A stretch of DNA of 64,000 bases, from positions 50,275 to 114,274 of the forward strand of contig MU405341.1 in NCBI GenBank assembly GCA_022836615.1. Direction: 5' to 3'. Positions 22,045 to 34,053 of this stretch are shown piece after piece. The notes below the pieces were generated by a model. The model was not told the origin of the DNA. It saw only the letters and a program-made list of their open reading frames with translations, and did no database searches. The position numbers and the translations under genes are program-made. This stretch comes from Annulohypoxylon bovei var. microspora (Eukaryota > Ascomycota > Sordariomycetes > Xylariales > Hypoxylaceae). Position 1 is the first letter of the stretch; each line of letters starts with the position of its first letter.

Positions 22045-23425
22045 TGGTACCTTAAGGCGGCAAGAGAATAGGAGTGCGGATGATATCCCAGTTAATAGAC
22101 ATCGATTCTAGCTCCTAGAGGTGTAGTTAGGGGGTTTTCAAAGAGATAAGACCACCTCAGCCAAAAAATAGAAGGATTTTTAGAACCGGGCGCTTTTTAA
22201 TGGAGCTTACGAGCCAGGTCCCTGACATCTACTATTGAATAATGAATACCTGCATGATGTATTAGATCTGTTGCTGATCTTTTCAAGGCAGACGCCAAGC
22301 TATAGTGTTCTCTTTAGGCTTTGCCGGAACCTCTGGATGGAGTCGTAAGGTCAGGCCTTAGTCAAAACCTTTTCGGAGGACCGCACCGGAAATCTGATCC
22401 AGATATCTCAGTCCCCCAACTCCATAGATAACATTATGGATCAGTTTATACAAAATGGTGTGTGCCGTATACGGCAGAGAAACCCACGTTCTCGCATAGC
22501 TTTTCATTGATTGGACATCGATCCACCTACACCGAATATCGGGTCTTGGAGGGACCTTTTGGTTTGTTTGGTCGACCCCTGAATTTTCGGAATGGAGACT
22601 GTCAACGCTCGGGAGCGCTTGATACGGATGCAGCCTACTCTTGCCCGCGCAATAGTCTCCAACACTCGGAGAGCGGTCTATCCCGAAGATCGACTATAAG
22701 ACAGGATAAAAATTTTCGGTTTTAGCCTACCCATACTTGTTCCTCTCGTGGGTATGTCGCATGGCTACCGGGGCCTCGGGCACCAACCCTTGCCCCAGCG
22801 ACCCCAAAACCGCACATACGAACTCGCGTCGACTCACAAACTTTGATGCCTCGCAAACCCCCTCGAAGCGAAAGACGGTTTCGAGATGTCGAGCTTATCG
22901 CCTGCCGAGAGGTCCAGCATGCCGCATCAGAGTTCGCTTCATGCACACACATCACGGCGGGCCGGCCAATCACGTCGTCGATGTGGTTCCTATTACTTAA
23001 AAGGCGACCGTCACCACACCTCCGAGAGCGTTCGTCATGTCGCACACATTCACACTCCGTGGCCAGAATCGCACACCACGGACCCAGGCAAACATGTTTA
23101 CCGTACTTTGAGTTGTTCAGGCTATTGTCGTCAATCGAATCAATGTCAGACACAAAAAGTTATATGTAGGCAGGTGGGTGTGTGGATGGGATAGACGTGC
23201 GTGAGCTGTCCTGTGCATGCAAACCCCAGAAAAGCACGGCTGCGATATCGCCACAGGGTCGTTCTCCACGCGCACACGGACTATGGATAAAACGTCGAGT
23301 ACCGGCTAAGAGGAAGGACCATGGCTTCGTCTATATGTGTTAGCAGCACTCTCTTCCCTCGACTTATCGCCCAGCCTGTGTTATAGTCGGAAGACTGCCC
23401 AGCACGAGAAACGGGCGAGAGAAGC
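22045..23425. other. Intergenic between two MFS genes
   Basis: About 1.4 kb with overlapping open frames on both strands at 22.7-23.2 kb, none with family-like features. No repeats or RNA genes seen. It must include the promoter of the drug-antiporter-type gene. Confidence 0.5.
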
Positions 23426-25275
23426 ATGTGGGACACCGTTCGCGAGTCCAGCATCGGACAGATCACACGTCTTGTGTTCCGCCGTCCGGATCTCCTCCCC
23501 TATCCAGAGGAGCTTGCTTCCTTCGAACTCCCAGCCAGTCTGAGCCGGAATCCTAGCATCCTGCTAGACAGCAAACTAGAGAATGAGCTGAAGAAGCAGG
23601 AGGGTCAATCTCGTTGCATAGAGCAGTCGGTCTTCTCCACGGGGACGGCAACACCCTCCGATGAGAAGGACCTTGAAGCTGGCGTCTCGCAGAGATGGGA
23701 CGGTGGCCCAACCGTAGTCATAGCAGCCGTCGTAGCACCAGCGTCTGTCGGGAGCACACCCCGCGATCATGGCCTGCAAAGTCAAAGTCCTGCGATAGTA
23801 GACTGGTACTCGGTTTCCGACCCGTCGAACCCGCAAAACTGGTCCTTCGCCAAGAAAGTGTGGATCACGACGCAGATGGGGCTGTACACCTTCGCCGTGT
23901 ACATCGGGTCGTCGCTGTACGCGCCTAGCGAGGGTGCCGTCATGTCCACCTTCAACACCTCGTACGAGGCCGCGGCGCTGGGCATCGCGCTCTACGTAGT
24001 GGGCTACGGGCTCGGCCCGCTCCTTTGGGCGCCGCTCTCCGAGATCCCGGCCGTGGGGCGCACGTCCATCTACATCGCGACGCTGTTCGTGTTCGCGTGG
24101 CTGGCGCTGGGCGCCGCCGTGGTGGAAAGCTTCGGCGGGCTGCTGGCGCTGCGGTTCCTGCTGGGTTTCTTCGGGTCGCCGTGCCTGGCCGCTGTGGGCG
24201 CTACGCTCGACGACATGTTCGCGCCGTGGAAGCTGCCGTACGTGCTAACGATCTGGTCGTCCTCTGCAACCCTGGGACCTGCGCTAGGCCCCATTGTGTC
24301 CGGGTTCGCTGTCAGCAAGATGGGCTGGCGGTGGAGCGGCTGGGAGCTCTTCTGGCTGGCGGCGCCCGTGTGGGTCCTCATCTTCCTGACGCTGCCCGAG
24401 ACGAACCCGGAGACGATTCTGCACCGCCGGGCGATGCGACTACGTGCGAGTACGGGACGCTCCGACTTGACGTGCGAGGCGGACCTCAAGCGTGCGCACA
24501 TGCTCACGACGCGGCAGATCGTGGTTGATGCGCTGATCAAGCCGTGGGAGATCAACGCGTTGGATCCGGCAGTGTTGTATACCACAGTTTACGCCTCGGT
24601 ACTGTACGGGACCTACTATTCCTTCTTCGAGGCGTTTCCGCTCGTGTTCACTGACATGCACGGGTTCAATCTGGGGGAGTCCGGGTTGCCGTTCCTGGCT
24701 TTCATGCCGGGCTTGGTGATCGCCATAACGGGCTATATAATCTGGTTCCGACTTAAGGTAGAACCTAGGATGCATAAGGAGGCCCCGCCCTTGTACGGGG
24801 ATCCCGAGAGCAGGCTGTTTCCGGCAGTGGCGACGACGTTGTTGGCTCCAATTGGATTATTTATTTTCGGTCAGTATAACCCCTATATTGACAATTATCA
24901 AAAATATGATCCAATGCTAATAAACTTGCCTGATTAGCGTGGACTTCGCGCCCTGACATTCACTGGATCGTACCTATTATAGGTCTCATGGTGCTTTTCA
25001 TCTGCGTCGTAATTGCCTTTCAGTGCATGAACTTTTACATCGCGCGGTGCTATCCGAAATATTCTGCCTCCATATTTGCTGCCAACACCTTTGCCCGGAG
25101 CTCCTTTGCCGCAGCTTCCATTTTGTTTTCTAAGCCCATGTACGAGAAGCTCGGCGTCGGTGGCGGCGTAAGCCTGCTTGGCGGCCTCTCGGTACTCTGC
25201 GCCGGTGGTATGGTCTTCCTTTGGCGCTATGGGGAGAAGTTAAGACTCAGGAGTAGATTCGCTCAGTCATCTTGA
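23426..25275 (+). CDS. MFS drug:H+ antiporter-type transporter (DHA1)
   Basis: Exons 23426-24869 and 24938-25275, joined by a 68-nt intron (GTCAGT donor, ATTAG acceptor, GCTAAT branch), give 593 residues. The acidic N-terminal tail of about 140 residues ends in DPSNPQNWSFAKK, the entry motif of this fungal DHA1 group, and the helix-1 region YIGSSLYAPSEG is typical. Motif A-like residues after helix 2 (APLSEIPAVGRTSIY) and LRFLLGFFGSP in helix 4 fit polyamine/multidrug exporters. Splicing is needed to reach the SRPDIHWIVPIIG segment and the last two helices; without it the frame ends at 24937. It may export a product or toxic intermediate of the block; this is inference. Confidence 0.93.
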
Positions 25276-26057
25276 CTACCAATGTAGGCAGTTAGAATAC
25301 GTGTATATAAATAACAGGTAGAAGGATATCGTTCTGGTATCTAGAGAGTAAAATAAGTAAAGGGACTTGGTTAGGCTTAAATGGAGTAGAGTTTAAAAGG
25401 CACTGGACTCAAATTGAAGCCACTATTGACCATATTGTATAATCCGTACTGGCGGATACTATGATACAACGTTATAATACAAGTCGACGTCGATGTGCTG
25501 GACTCCTTGGAGCCCCCCTTCCGAAGGAGCATCTTTTAACGTATATATTCGAAGCATAGTGCACGGTTGCGAGTCAGACTTGTCAAGTCGACCACACTGA
25601 TATATCCGTCATCCTCGCCATATCCGTCTCCGTAGAGGGTCTTCAGGCTTTTCTTGGATATCCACCCCCTTGAAACTTATACCAGCGTTCTTCAATCCTA
25701 ACCTAATATGTGCATAGACCTAATGACTCAATGGAGGATTCTATGGTACTGTGTAATCCCTAGTGAAAAGATGACAATTTCCCCAACGCCTTAAACGGTT
25801 TTAATGCAGAAAGAAAACGATTGCCGCCGACCCTTTTTTAGATAGGTACCTATTTGATTCACGAATGCGAAATCCAGCTATTGACCGAAAATTCGAATGT
25901 ACTAAAGACCCGAAGTAGTAACTCCTAACTCCACTCAAGGAATTGGTTCTTTTTGCCCATAACCCACTACAAAAAAGACCACTTAGTATTTCGTAATATG
26001 ACGCCGTGTATGCAATCCAGGCTCTCGGGGGACGTCTTTGGGGTATTAGAGAATAAA
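25276..26057. other. Convergent intergenic interval, nothing recognised
   Basis: About 780 bp between converging 3' ends. No coding frame, repeat or RNA signal noted. Confidence 0.5.
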
Positions 26058-29000
26058 TTAGGCCAACTTTCTAAAGCCCTCAACCCCAAGTGCTGGTACC
26101 TCCACGTCGCTCAATCCTAGAACACCTTCTTCTCGTCTGCGGTCAACGAAGCTATTACATTCCGCAACGACGAGACTCCATTCGGCCAAGGCACGGCCCG
26201 CATACTTAACGCCAGTAGCGAAGACCCCCTTTGGCTCAACTGGCATGATAATAGGCTCTTGCGTTGGGGAAATTGGACTTCGAGATGACGATGCGTCGTC
26301 CCTGGTTCGACTGGTAGAGCTTACCGGGCTAAGAGGCAGATCATCGTCGTGTCTGTCAATAGGACTCGATTGGCCGATGCTCTCCCGGCGGTCGAACGCC
26401 ATAGATATTCGATGAGGTGTTAGAGGGACCTCGGAGGGATTGGCGTTCTTTGCAGAATCAACTAATCCGGGATTAGGGCTTCCGGAAACAGCTCGAGTCG
26501 GGGCTGGCCGGCCCGCCGATGGTGGCGGCGGACTGCCCGTTCGACCTTTTGCGGTTACCCAAGATTGTGCGGGACATGGTAGCCGCGGTCGAGTGAGGAC
26601 GCGATTCGGCGGAGACATAGTACCGGCGGCATTCCAAGATAGGGTAAATTTAAAGACGTATTGAAGAGCGTCATATGTGGGCGATGAGCCTATGCTGTCA
26701 GAATCAGAGCCAGGTGGAGTAACATTGGACAACCCCTTAGGCGGCAAGGATGGCCGAATGCGCGATGCTGCCGTCTCACGTCTCACAGCTTCCAGATCAT
26801 TATTAGTAGTGTTGCCAGTGAACGAGAAGAGTTTTCCTAAGAGACTGCCTCTCTTCTTCTGAAAGATTGGTTCAGGATAATCGATGGAATCCATTGACTC
26901 GAAGTCAGTTGCTGGGGTCGACGCTAGATCACTCTGTGGAGGGGGTGGAGCGGATGAGTCGAATCCCATCATGAGCCCAGGTTGTGCAGTTGGCAACTCG
27001 GTGCGGATGATCATGAATCGCTTCCCAGGGGTTGGGAATGAAGGCGCGGTCGAGGGGGGGAATTTACCCTGCTGCTCAGTGACATGCTTCAGCCAGAGAT
27101 AATGCGACCATACGGTCTTGAGACGCGAGTAAACGACAAGGAATATCTTCCTACGAAAGAGTAAGTAAAGTAATAATACTTGGCTTTTAGGAGATGGGGG
27201 GGTTGGGTCCTTACGTATCCGAATCATTTGCACTGCCAGCGTCCCTACATATCCTCCAGCATAGCAGTCGCATGTAATAAGCCCGAACCATAGGACACCA
27301 ATTGTTGAACAACTTATTGAATATCTCCTCTGTGAGCAACCAATCAAGGCATGCCGCCTCCTTGCGAGATGGATCACTCGCAATAACCTCCCAGATCGAG
27401 AAGATGAAGGAGAGCACGCGAATCTCAGACATCGTATTGTTTGAGTTCATAACCCTCTTGCAAACCTCAAACCAGAACGGCCAGTCAACGTAGGTTAATT
27501 CATGTTTCTGGGGGTCGACGAAATTCTCGTAAGCTACCAACGATTCTTCCAGAAAGTCGCATATTGTAAAACATGCGTTGTGGTCATACTGCGAGGTTCG
27601 CTTTGCAGTAGCTCTCATTATAGCCATAAATGATTCCGCGAACGTGTGTCGCGCGTCCAGGTAATACATCGATGCGGGGGAAAGTAAGTCCTTCAATAGT
27701 ACTATCAGGCGGTTCTCACTCATTCCCTTCAAAATGTTGTTATTCGGGAGAACAGGCAAAGCCATGGCAGATGCATCGGCACCGTGAATCGCGTCTGTAA
27801 GGGGAGGCGCTATCATAACGTCCACGGCGGCCTGACGATGTACGGTCGAGTCCAGAATAGTGAGCACCTGAGCGTTCACCAGAACGAAACCGGGTGCACG
27901 GGCTTTTTCAACTAGTGACAGACCCGAGGGCATGAATTCTTCAGCTAATATATAGAAATACTTGCAAAAGATGAAGAACAGGTCAGTATCACGTCCCGCC
28001 CACCTAGAAATCCACGGCCCTCGCCAGGGGATCTTGGCAGCGGTCAGTGGTAGCGTGGCGGCTTGCTTGAGCATATTAGACAAGTCCCTGACGGAAGTCC
28101 AACTAAGCTTATCAACGCAATGGGGGAAGAGCGCCACAATGTCGTCAGCTTCGCGTCTGTAATGCCGCGGTAGGCAAAACTCGTCCGCTACTCGGCGTAT
28201 GCGATCTGGGGACAAAGACCAGAGCCGCACTAGTACGTCGGCTATACCCGGCGCAAAGAAGAAGGCGTAAGCACAAGCTTTGCCTGCAAAATTGACAAGA
28301 CTTAAAGGAGCATGTCGGAGGGATAACTTCTCTACCACGATGGCCATCTGTGCTACAAGATTTGTGACAAACATGGTTTTCACATTGTGTCTTGCAGATT
28401 CGGCTAAATAGGCAGAGTCGGTTGAATCCATAGAGGTCGCCGACTTATTGCGTCTAATTCCGGATTGCCCTTGCTGTTCTACGGGACTGCGGTCCACGAG
28501 CGAACAGAAGTTCACAGCACATTGGCGCCATTCCAGTCTCATCATGAGAGATGTTAAAGCTTCGAGCAGGATAGGCCGGTCAACTCCAGCAACGGGTTGT
28601 TGAATCTTTCCTTCAAACAACTCAAGTAGTCCAGTCCACCACTTGTTCAATATAAGGGCCCTCCGCTCCAGGTCTTCGTGGTGTAGCATCCTATTCGATG
28701 GATGATTCGCATGATTTCTCAGAAACGGCACTAAAATGCTTCGAACCATACCCATCTTCAGACCCGTAGATTTCGTCTGAAACTTATGAGAATCGGAATC
28801 TAATGCCTTAAATGCCGACCAAAGAGGGTCTCGGGATTGTGGCAGCTTTCCCAGCAGGATGTTGTCATCCGGGAATGTACTGTTGCTCGTCTCGGACGTA
28901 TGCGACTTACGGGTCTCGGTGGACGGAGGAGCGATGCTGGCTGTCGAGGAGGCAGGACTGTCACGGTCATACTGAGACTTGCCCTTTGCTAGTATGCCAG

Positions 29001-29787
29001 GTTGTCGTTGCTTGATCCTATTAAGATAACTACCAAGTTTGCCTAGAGAATCAGTCGACTTGTTGCTCTCGCTGTCAGCGGGGGATACCGGACGCTTCCG
29101 TGATGACCTCCTAAGCTTCATGATCGAACTATTACTAAGAGATCGTTCACGACGACCCGGCCGTCCATCGAGCGTGGTTTCGGCATCTTCCTTCTTGTCT
29201 CCAGGCGAGGGCGATCGCGATCCAGTAATCCATGAACGTTTCGCTAAAGAAGAAATCGAATCTGAAACATTTCTATATTTATCGTGGGGCTTCGGCGTCA
29301 GGAATCTAGGGTCATCGGTATCCTCCCCACTACCACGTTCCTTATCCATGACTTCGTCGGTGTCTTCTACGAGGTGTAGGGACGGTCTAGAAGAAGGCAT
29401 CCATGACTGCGGTCGGCTTATTGTCGATCTTCGTTTTGGCACCTTAGCTGTCCCGGAATCGGGGCCAGCCATACTGTTTTCGGTGTAATCGGGCGTAGGT
29501 TTCTCATTGGTACCGTTCTTCAAAAGGTCCTCCGAGAAGGAAAAGCTAGTGTCGAGGTCAGTACCGAAGTCGAAAGAAGGTACATCGAAAGTAGGTAAGC
29601 TAGGAAGGCTTTTGGCGGTCGATGGTCGATGGTGTGACTTTGAAGCCACGTTCGGTTGTGGTTGGAAAGCTTCAGGACGAGATAGCAAATCGTTGGTTGA
29701 ATGCGAAGGGGAGTGACTAGAAGAGCGAAATGGCCTTGTGGGCTCGACGGTTGGCAGGGCCGTAACAGTCAGGGTTGGACCACTCAT
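26058..29787 (-). CDS. Large DUF1765-domain protein
   Basis: Exons 29787-27215 and 27150-26058 with a 64-nt intron (GTAAGG donor, CGTAG acceptor) give 1221 residues. The first 300 residues are Ser/Pro/Arg-rich and probably disordered with many phosphorylation-type sites. A helical region follows, ending in the segment I assign to DUF1765 at about residues 700-855 (LDARHTFAESFMAIM, then CDFLEES, and WCPMVRAYYMRLLCWR just before the intron). The C-terminal part has KTVWSHYLWLKHVTEQQ, then another low-complexity stretch and a conserved YVFKFTLSWNAAGTM patch. No enzymatic motif is apparent and no cellular role can be named. The DUF1765 assignment is from memory of the family and should be checked by profile search. 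Confidence 0.88.
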
Positions 29788-32347
29788 TTCATGGCAAGTG
29801 TCTTTGCAGCCTGGTGGATCAGCACAGCTGAGGCCAGATTGAATAGCAGTGGACAGATCTGTGACGCAGATCTGCTTTGTCGGTCGCCCTGGCGATCAAA
29901 AGGGGGAGAGGAATTTCGTAAATTCGAGAAACAGGACGAGTACTGGAGGGCTGGACGACCTGGACGGCTAGAAGGGGGGGGCGTCACTCAAGGTTCAATC
30001 CAACGATGTCACCCCAAGTTATTAGGTTATCTGATGCAGGCGAAGAAAAACAAATAATCCCCGCCCAAAAGATATAATGAATGAACTTATGTAGAAGAAT
30101 AGTAAACAATAACGAAGAAGGAAATATAACCCTCTTCCGAATTTTGGGTGCACCGCTAGGTATGGAGACGGGATGCTTGGAAAAGAGAAGTTTTAAAAAA
30201 TTAAAAATCACTAAATGAATGTGGGTGAAAGATTGGGCAGTTTGTCAAGGTCAAGACCAAGAACGACGGACGGGTCAAGCTAACAAATTGGTGTTTCAAA
30301 AGCTGAAGGCACGCCCAGGCCTAGCAGCCTACAATTAGTCGAAGTTAGTCCACGGTCCCAAATCGTAGGTACACTAGTAACACTAAATTGTCTAAATTGC
30401 ACTGCGTAGCGCTAACTCACTACTAATTAGTGGGGGTTACCTAACAGGTTCAGCAGGTTGCACTTAAAGAGTTCGGGTGGCAGCGACGGATCATAGTGGT
30501 AATAAGGCGGCGGCTCAGCCGAGGCGCACTGCAGGTGTAGGCTATGATAGCCCTGTTAGCTGGATGATGGGATGTATGTACCCACCTTGTATTGTATGTA
30601 ACCACACATCATAATTCAGCTGATCTCAAAGTAAACAATACCTGTGGTGACTTTGCACTTTTTAAGGTTGTCTCCTATATTTGAGATTTACTAACAGACT
30701 GACAGACTGAACATTGAACCTCCCATTAAAATCTCCACGTTTCTCTTAACCTACCTACATACATACACTTGCATTAAAACATCGCCACTCTTAGATCTAT
30801 TACTTTCTATGATCATTTCTACTGTCTCATTATCAATTAAATACCTCCCTAGGTATGCAAATTGGTAATGATGATGTGACCGCCCATATCCTAAAAGCAC
30901 ATCCACAAAATACGTAGAGTCAATTGATACGCGTACTTATTTCATAGAGATCGGCAAGCCTGCTGGTCTATGAACCAGGATGCTCCAATGGAAGCAGGAC
31001 AAAGCGAACTTATTGCAGCAGGCGTCCTGCCATCCTGCAACTATGAATCAATATTCGTGGCCCGAAAACTCTATGCAAACTATCTGCAGATATGCGGAGT
31101 GGGAAGCTTGGAAGTTATTTCAAAGAAAAACGAAGATGAGAAAAAAAAAACTTCAGATGCTCGAACGGTTGGTCAAGAATGACTTTTAAAAACGGTATTG
31201 CGGGAAGTCGGGAAAGCCTTATAAGTTTCTAGTCCTCCAATCCGACACTCGCATGAGTTTGAGACTCAAGATTGGTTTGACCACCCGCTTTAGCACGATA
31301 TCTGATCCTGTAGTGATACTTGAACTGACAGAACAGTATCCCGTATCACGAATTACATGACGTGCTAACTCACAAGCCAACATAATTCGTCGATCAAATG
31401 CACCGTGAACTCGTGCTGCCATAGCTGAGTTTAAATAGTCCGAGCAAACCGAGCCTTAGCTTTTCTCCCTTTCTCGTTCGGGCATCCGTTGTTCCTATTC
31501 GATGTCTTACCCTATCCTTGCGAATATGCGCAAATATACATATATAAAAGCAAGAAACTACCTATTGACCGTTGTTTGCCCTACCTAACGTCTGCCAGCT
31601 CATCGTCCAATAGCGCTTCCAGTTGCCTGCATGTTGATTCACGTTGCCGCCGGTATACATATTGTGACTAAGGTACGCCACATCTCAGCCAATTAACCCC
31701 TATTTGTGCCAGCTAAGACTTGACGACATTAGCAAGCTGAGCTTTTTCATCTTCCTAACTTGGATTAGCACTACGTAATTGTCGATTAACTCGGCACCAT
31801 CTCCAGGAAAGCCTCAATAGTTGGGACGTTCTAATAAACAACCCTTGCTTAGCAGGTAAGCCCAAACTACGGAAGCTTGGGAGAGCTAGATGCCGAGAAT
31901 GCCTTGCCGAAGGCTGATCACAAATGGTTCAAATTAAGAAAGCTGAAGCACATACATATTACCAGCAGTAGCAGCTCGCCAAAAGAATGGGATGGATGGA
32001 TGGATGGAATACACCAATACCATTACACGAGTCATGAAAACGTCAGGTTAGCCATATGCTTTTATTGAAAAATTAACCCTTCATCCTGCATGTCACCACG
32101 AAAATCACGAAGTGTTATCGATTAAAAACAAAATGCCCTATTCAGGGATGATGGGATTTCGATTTCCGACCATGCACGGACCGATATGACGTGACGTGCA
32201 GGGGTTTTAATTATAGTTCCACATTTGGAGATTGGTGTATCGTTACTAGCAAACACTCTACAATGGCTTAATATTATAACAAAGCAACTGTATTCAGCTA
32301 TCGAGTCTTACTAGATCTTCTCTCACTTGCCTCCAAAACTATCAGGA

Positions 32348-32899
32348 CTACGTCACACCCACCAATTGTTTTCTTCTTATCCATCCTTTAGTACATGGTA
32401 CAGTCATTTTTTGTGAATCCAGCTTCACATATTGTGCTATATTGATCGCCACCACAACGACCTGGGCTTTATTGGAGCAGGGGTCCACGGAAGAGAACAC
32501 TGGGGTATCCGCTACTTTTACAATGTCGCCAATAGAATTTCCCTCGGCGCTGTCTCCGGGCAGCTTGCCATGACCCTTAATCGATGTCCAAAGCTCGTGC
32601 ATAAAGATAAGTGCTAGTTCGAAAGTGGCAATGCGCCTTGAAATATCACTATCTACTTCGTACAGACTTCCATCTTCGCAATATAATCTGCTTTGTTCTC
32701 CGTTCTTTCCACGTCTCGTAGTACTCGGACTATATGATATCGATGGGATCTTTAGCAGTAGATGGTTCGGCCATTGAGTGCTTTTAGCTGAAAGGTGAGT
32801 CGAGAGGTAGAAACTACTTCTTGTAAGATTTTGTCGACTCTCCTCTGGAGGTTTTGGTCTCATTTTTGTCGTGTATAGGTATGTACTCTTCGACACCAT
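32348..32899 (-). CDS. Doubtful orphan ORF, 183 codons
   Basis: An uninterrupted frame from an ATG at 32899 to a stop at 32348. The predicted protein is basic at the N-terminus with a mildly helical central part (SRRIATFELALIFMHELW). No domain, signal peptide or splice structure is recognised, and no neighbour suggests a role. It could be a lineage-specific gene, a remnant or chance; the surrounding interval is otherwise gene-free. Confidence 0.25.
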   Translation of the reverse strand: MVSKSTYLYTTKMRPKPPEESRQNLTRSSFYLSTHLSAKSTQWPNHLLLKIPSISYSPSTTRRGKNGEQSRLYCEDGSLYEVDSDISRRIATFELALIFMHELWTSIKGHGKLPGDSAEGNSIGDIVKVADTPVFSSVDPCSNKAQVVVVAINIAQYVKLDSQKMTVPCTKGWIRRKQLVGVT

Positions 32900-33237
32900 T
32901 GAAACAAATAGAACAATATTCTCATAAAACCTAGAATGCAAGCCCAATTAGCTAACATCTTAACGTCCAAATATCCTTTATAGCACCGCAGCTTGAACGT
33001 TAGAACAAAGAATGGAAAATGTCACTAGACAATCGTGTTAGCGATGTAAAATCTTCATGAGGATTCTTCCTGCTTCTAGGCACCGTAACTAGGAATTGTC
33101 TAAGGTCGTTTCCTAGAAATGTCATATGCTAAAAAAAATAGTTTACTAGCATGATGGAAGATGGTATATTGATCTAAATGTGCTGAATCCGACTAGATTG
33201 TTCTCTTATGGAAAGGAGCCGTTCGTGGTTACAAATC

Positions 33238-33290
33238 GCCGAAAAATATATGGAACCCCGGCCCCGAGAGATCGGGGTCGCTTTTTCGGC
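33238..33290. other. Nested inverted repeat (53 nt hairpin)
   Basis: Outer arms GCCGAAAAA (33238-33246) and TTTTTCGGC (33282-33290) are perfectly complementary. Inside lies a second perfect stem, CCCCGA (33262-33267) and TCGGGG (33272-33277) with a GAGA tetraloop. It lies about 260 bp upstream of the small gene starting at 33546. It might be a structured RNA, a cruciform or a remnant of a small inverted-repeat element; nothing in the sequence decides. Confidence 0.6.
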
Positions 33291-33545
33291 CATTTTAGAG
33301 ATCCGCTATGACTTAAGAGGTGGTGCAGGACTATCATCATACACCAAAAATAAACAAGCCAGGCAGCCAGAATAGCTATAAAGATATAAAGGATGACAAA
33401 AATCTTAAGATGAGATCCAGTTAGTAATAAATCATGATCCAGTACTATTCCTCTTCACTACCTAGATACTTGATGTTTTAGCATCACTCAACAACATTTA
33501 TCACTTATTATATCACAGGGTATAGTTGAACCCACCTTAAGGACT

Positions 33546-33933
33546 ATGACGGACAATTCCGACAGCGGCAGCAAACTTGCGTCTCTCAATTCGGCCACGC
33601 TGGGAGCTGAAATGCCCCAGATTACGTTGCCAGACGGAACCAAAGTTCAAACGGGAACAGTAGGGTCAGTCTTCGTTGTCACACACACCAATATAAACTA
33701 CTAAACTCTGTAGTGCACTACTCATCAACATCCGTACATACAACGAAGCGTACAAGGCTGGGGATAAGGAGAAGTTGGCTCAGTTGGAAAAGGCGATAGG
33801 AGCGACGCTGCCACTGTTACACAAGGTCGGCATGTTCGACCTTTTCCTACCGGAAGAATGGATCCAAGGAGACAACGAAGGTCGGAGAGTTGTGGGTAAG
33901 ATGTATCAACAGTTCAAGTCGGAACAGCAGTAG
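33546..33933 (+). CDS. Small conserved protein, function unknown
   Basis: Exons 33546-33664 and 33714-33933, with a 49-nt intron (GTCAGT donor, TGTAG acceptor, an ACTAAACT branch region), give 112 residues. The sequence MPQITLPDGTKVQTGTVG before the intron joins smoothly to ALLINIRTYNEAYKAGDKEK after it, which supports the splice. The rest is helical and ends with FLPEEWIQGDNEGRR and a short tail. There is no signal peptide or membrane segment, so it should be soluble. I recall similar small proteins in fungi and bacteria without a known role. It converges on RPF2 with stops 120 bp apart. Confidence 0.8.
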
Positions 33934-34053
33934 GCGGAAGAGGTTGTAGATATCATGAACGGGAAACTCCCAACTCCACTAGACATGTACCTGTAGCAAT
34001 ACCGACAAATCAACCAAAACGCCGTTCCATGCGCATATTTCATCGCCTTGGTT

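Larger units (their letters stand above)
29788..33545. other. 3.8-kb gene-poor interval
   Basis: No recognisable gene. It contains a purine/A-rich stretch near 31130-31150, an ATGG microsatellite near 31991-32008, a doubtful 183-codon frame on the minus strand (separate entry) and a nested hairpin near 33.26 kb (separate entry). Small frames at 30970-31182 and 31219-31422 show no family resemblance. Confidence 0.5.

Noticed and set aside
22722..23153. Overlapping frames of 100-143 codons on both strands
   Set aside because: Composition-driven; none has domain features or a plausible gene structure.
24025..24528. 167-codon frame inside the DHA1 transporter, same strand
   Set aside because: Arises from GC-rich codons in another phase of a well-supported transporter.
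29701..30057. 118-codon plus frame over the DUF1765 start
   Set aside because: Antisense shadow of the first exon and promoter.
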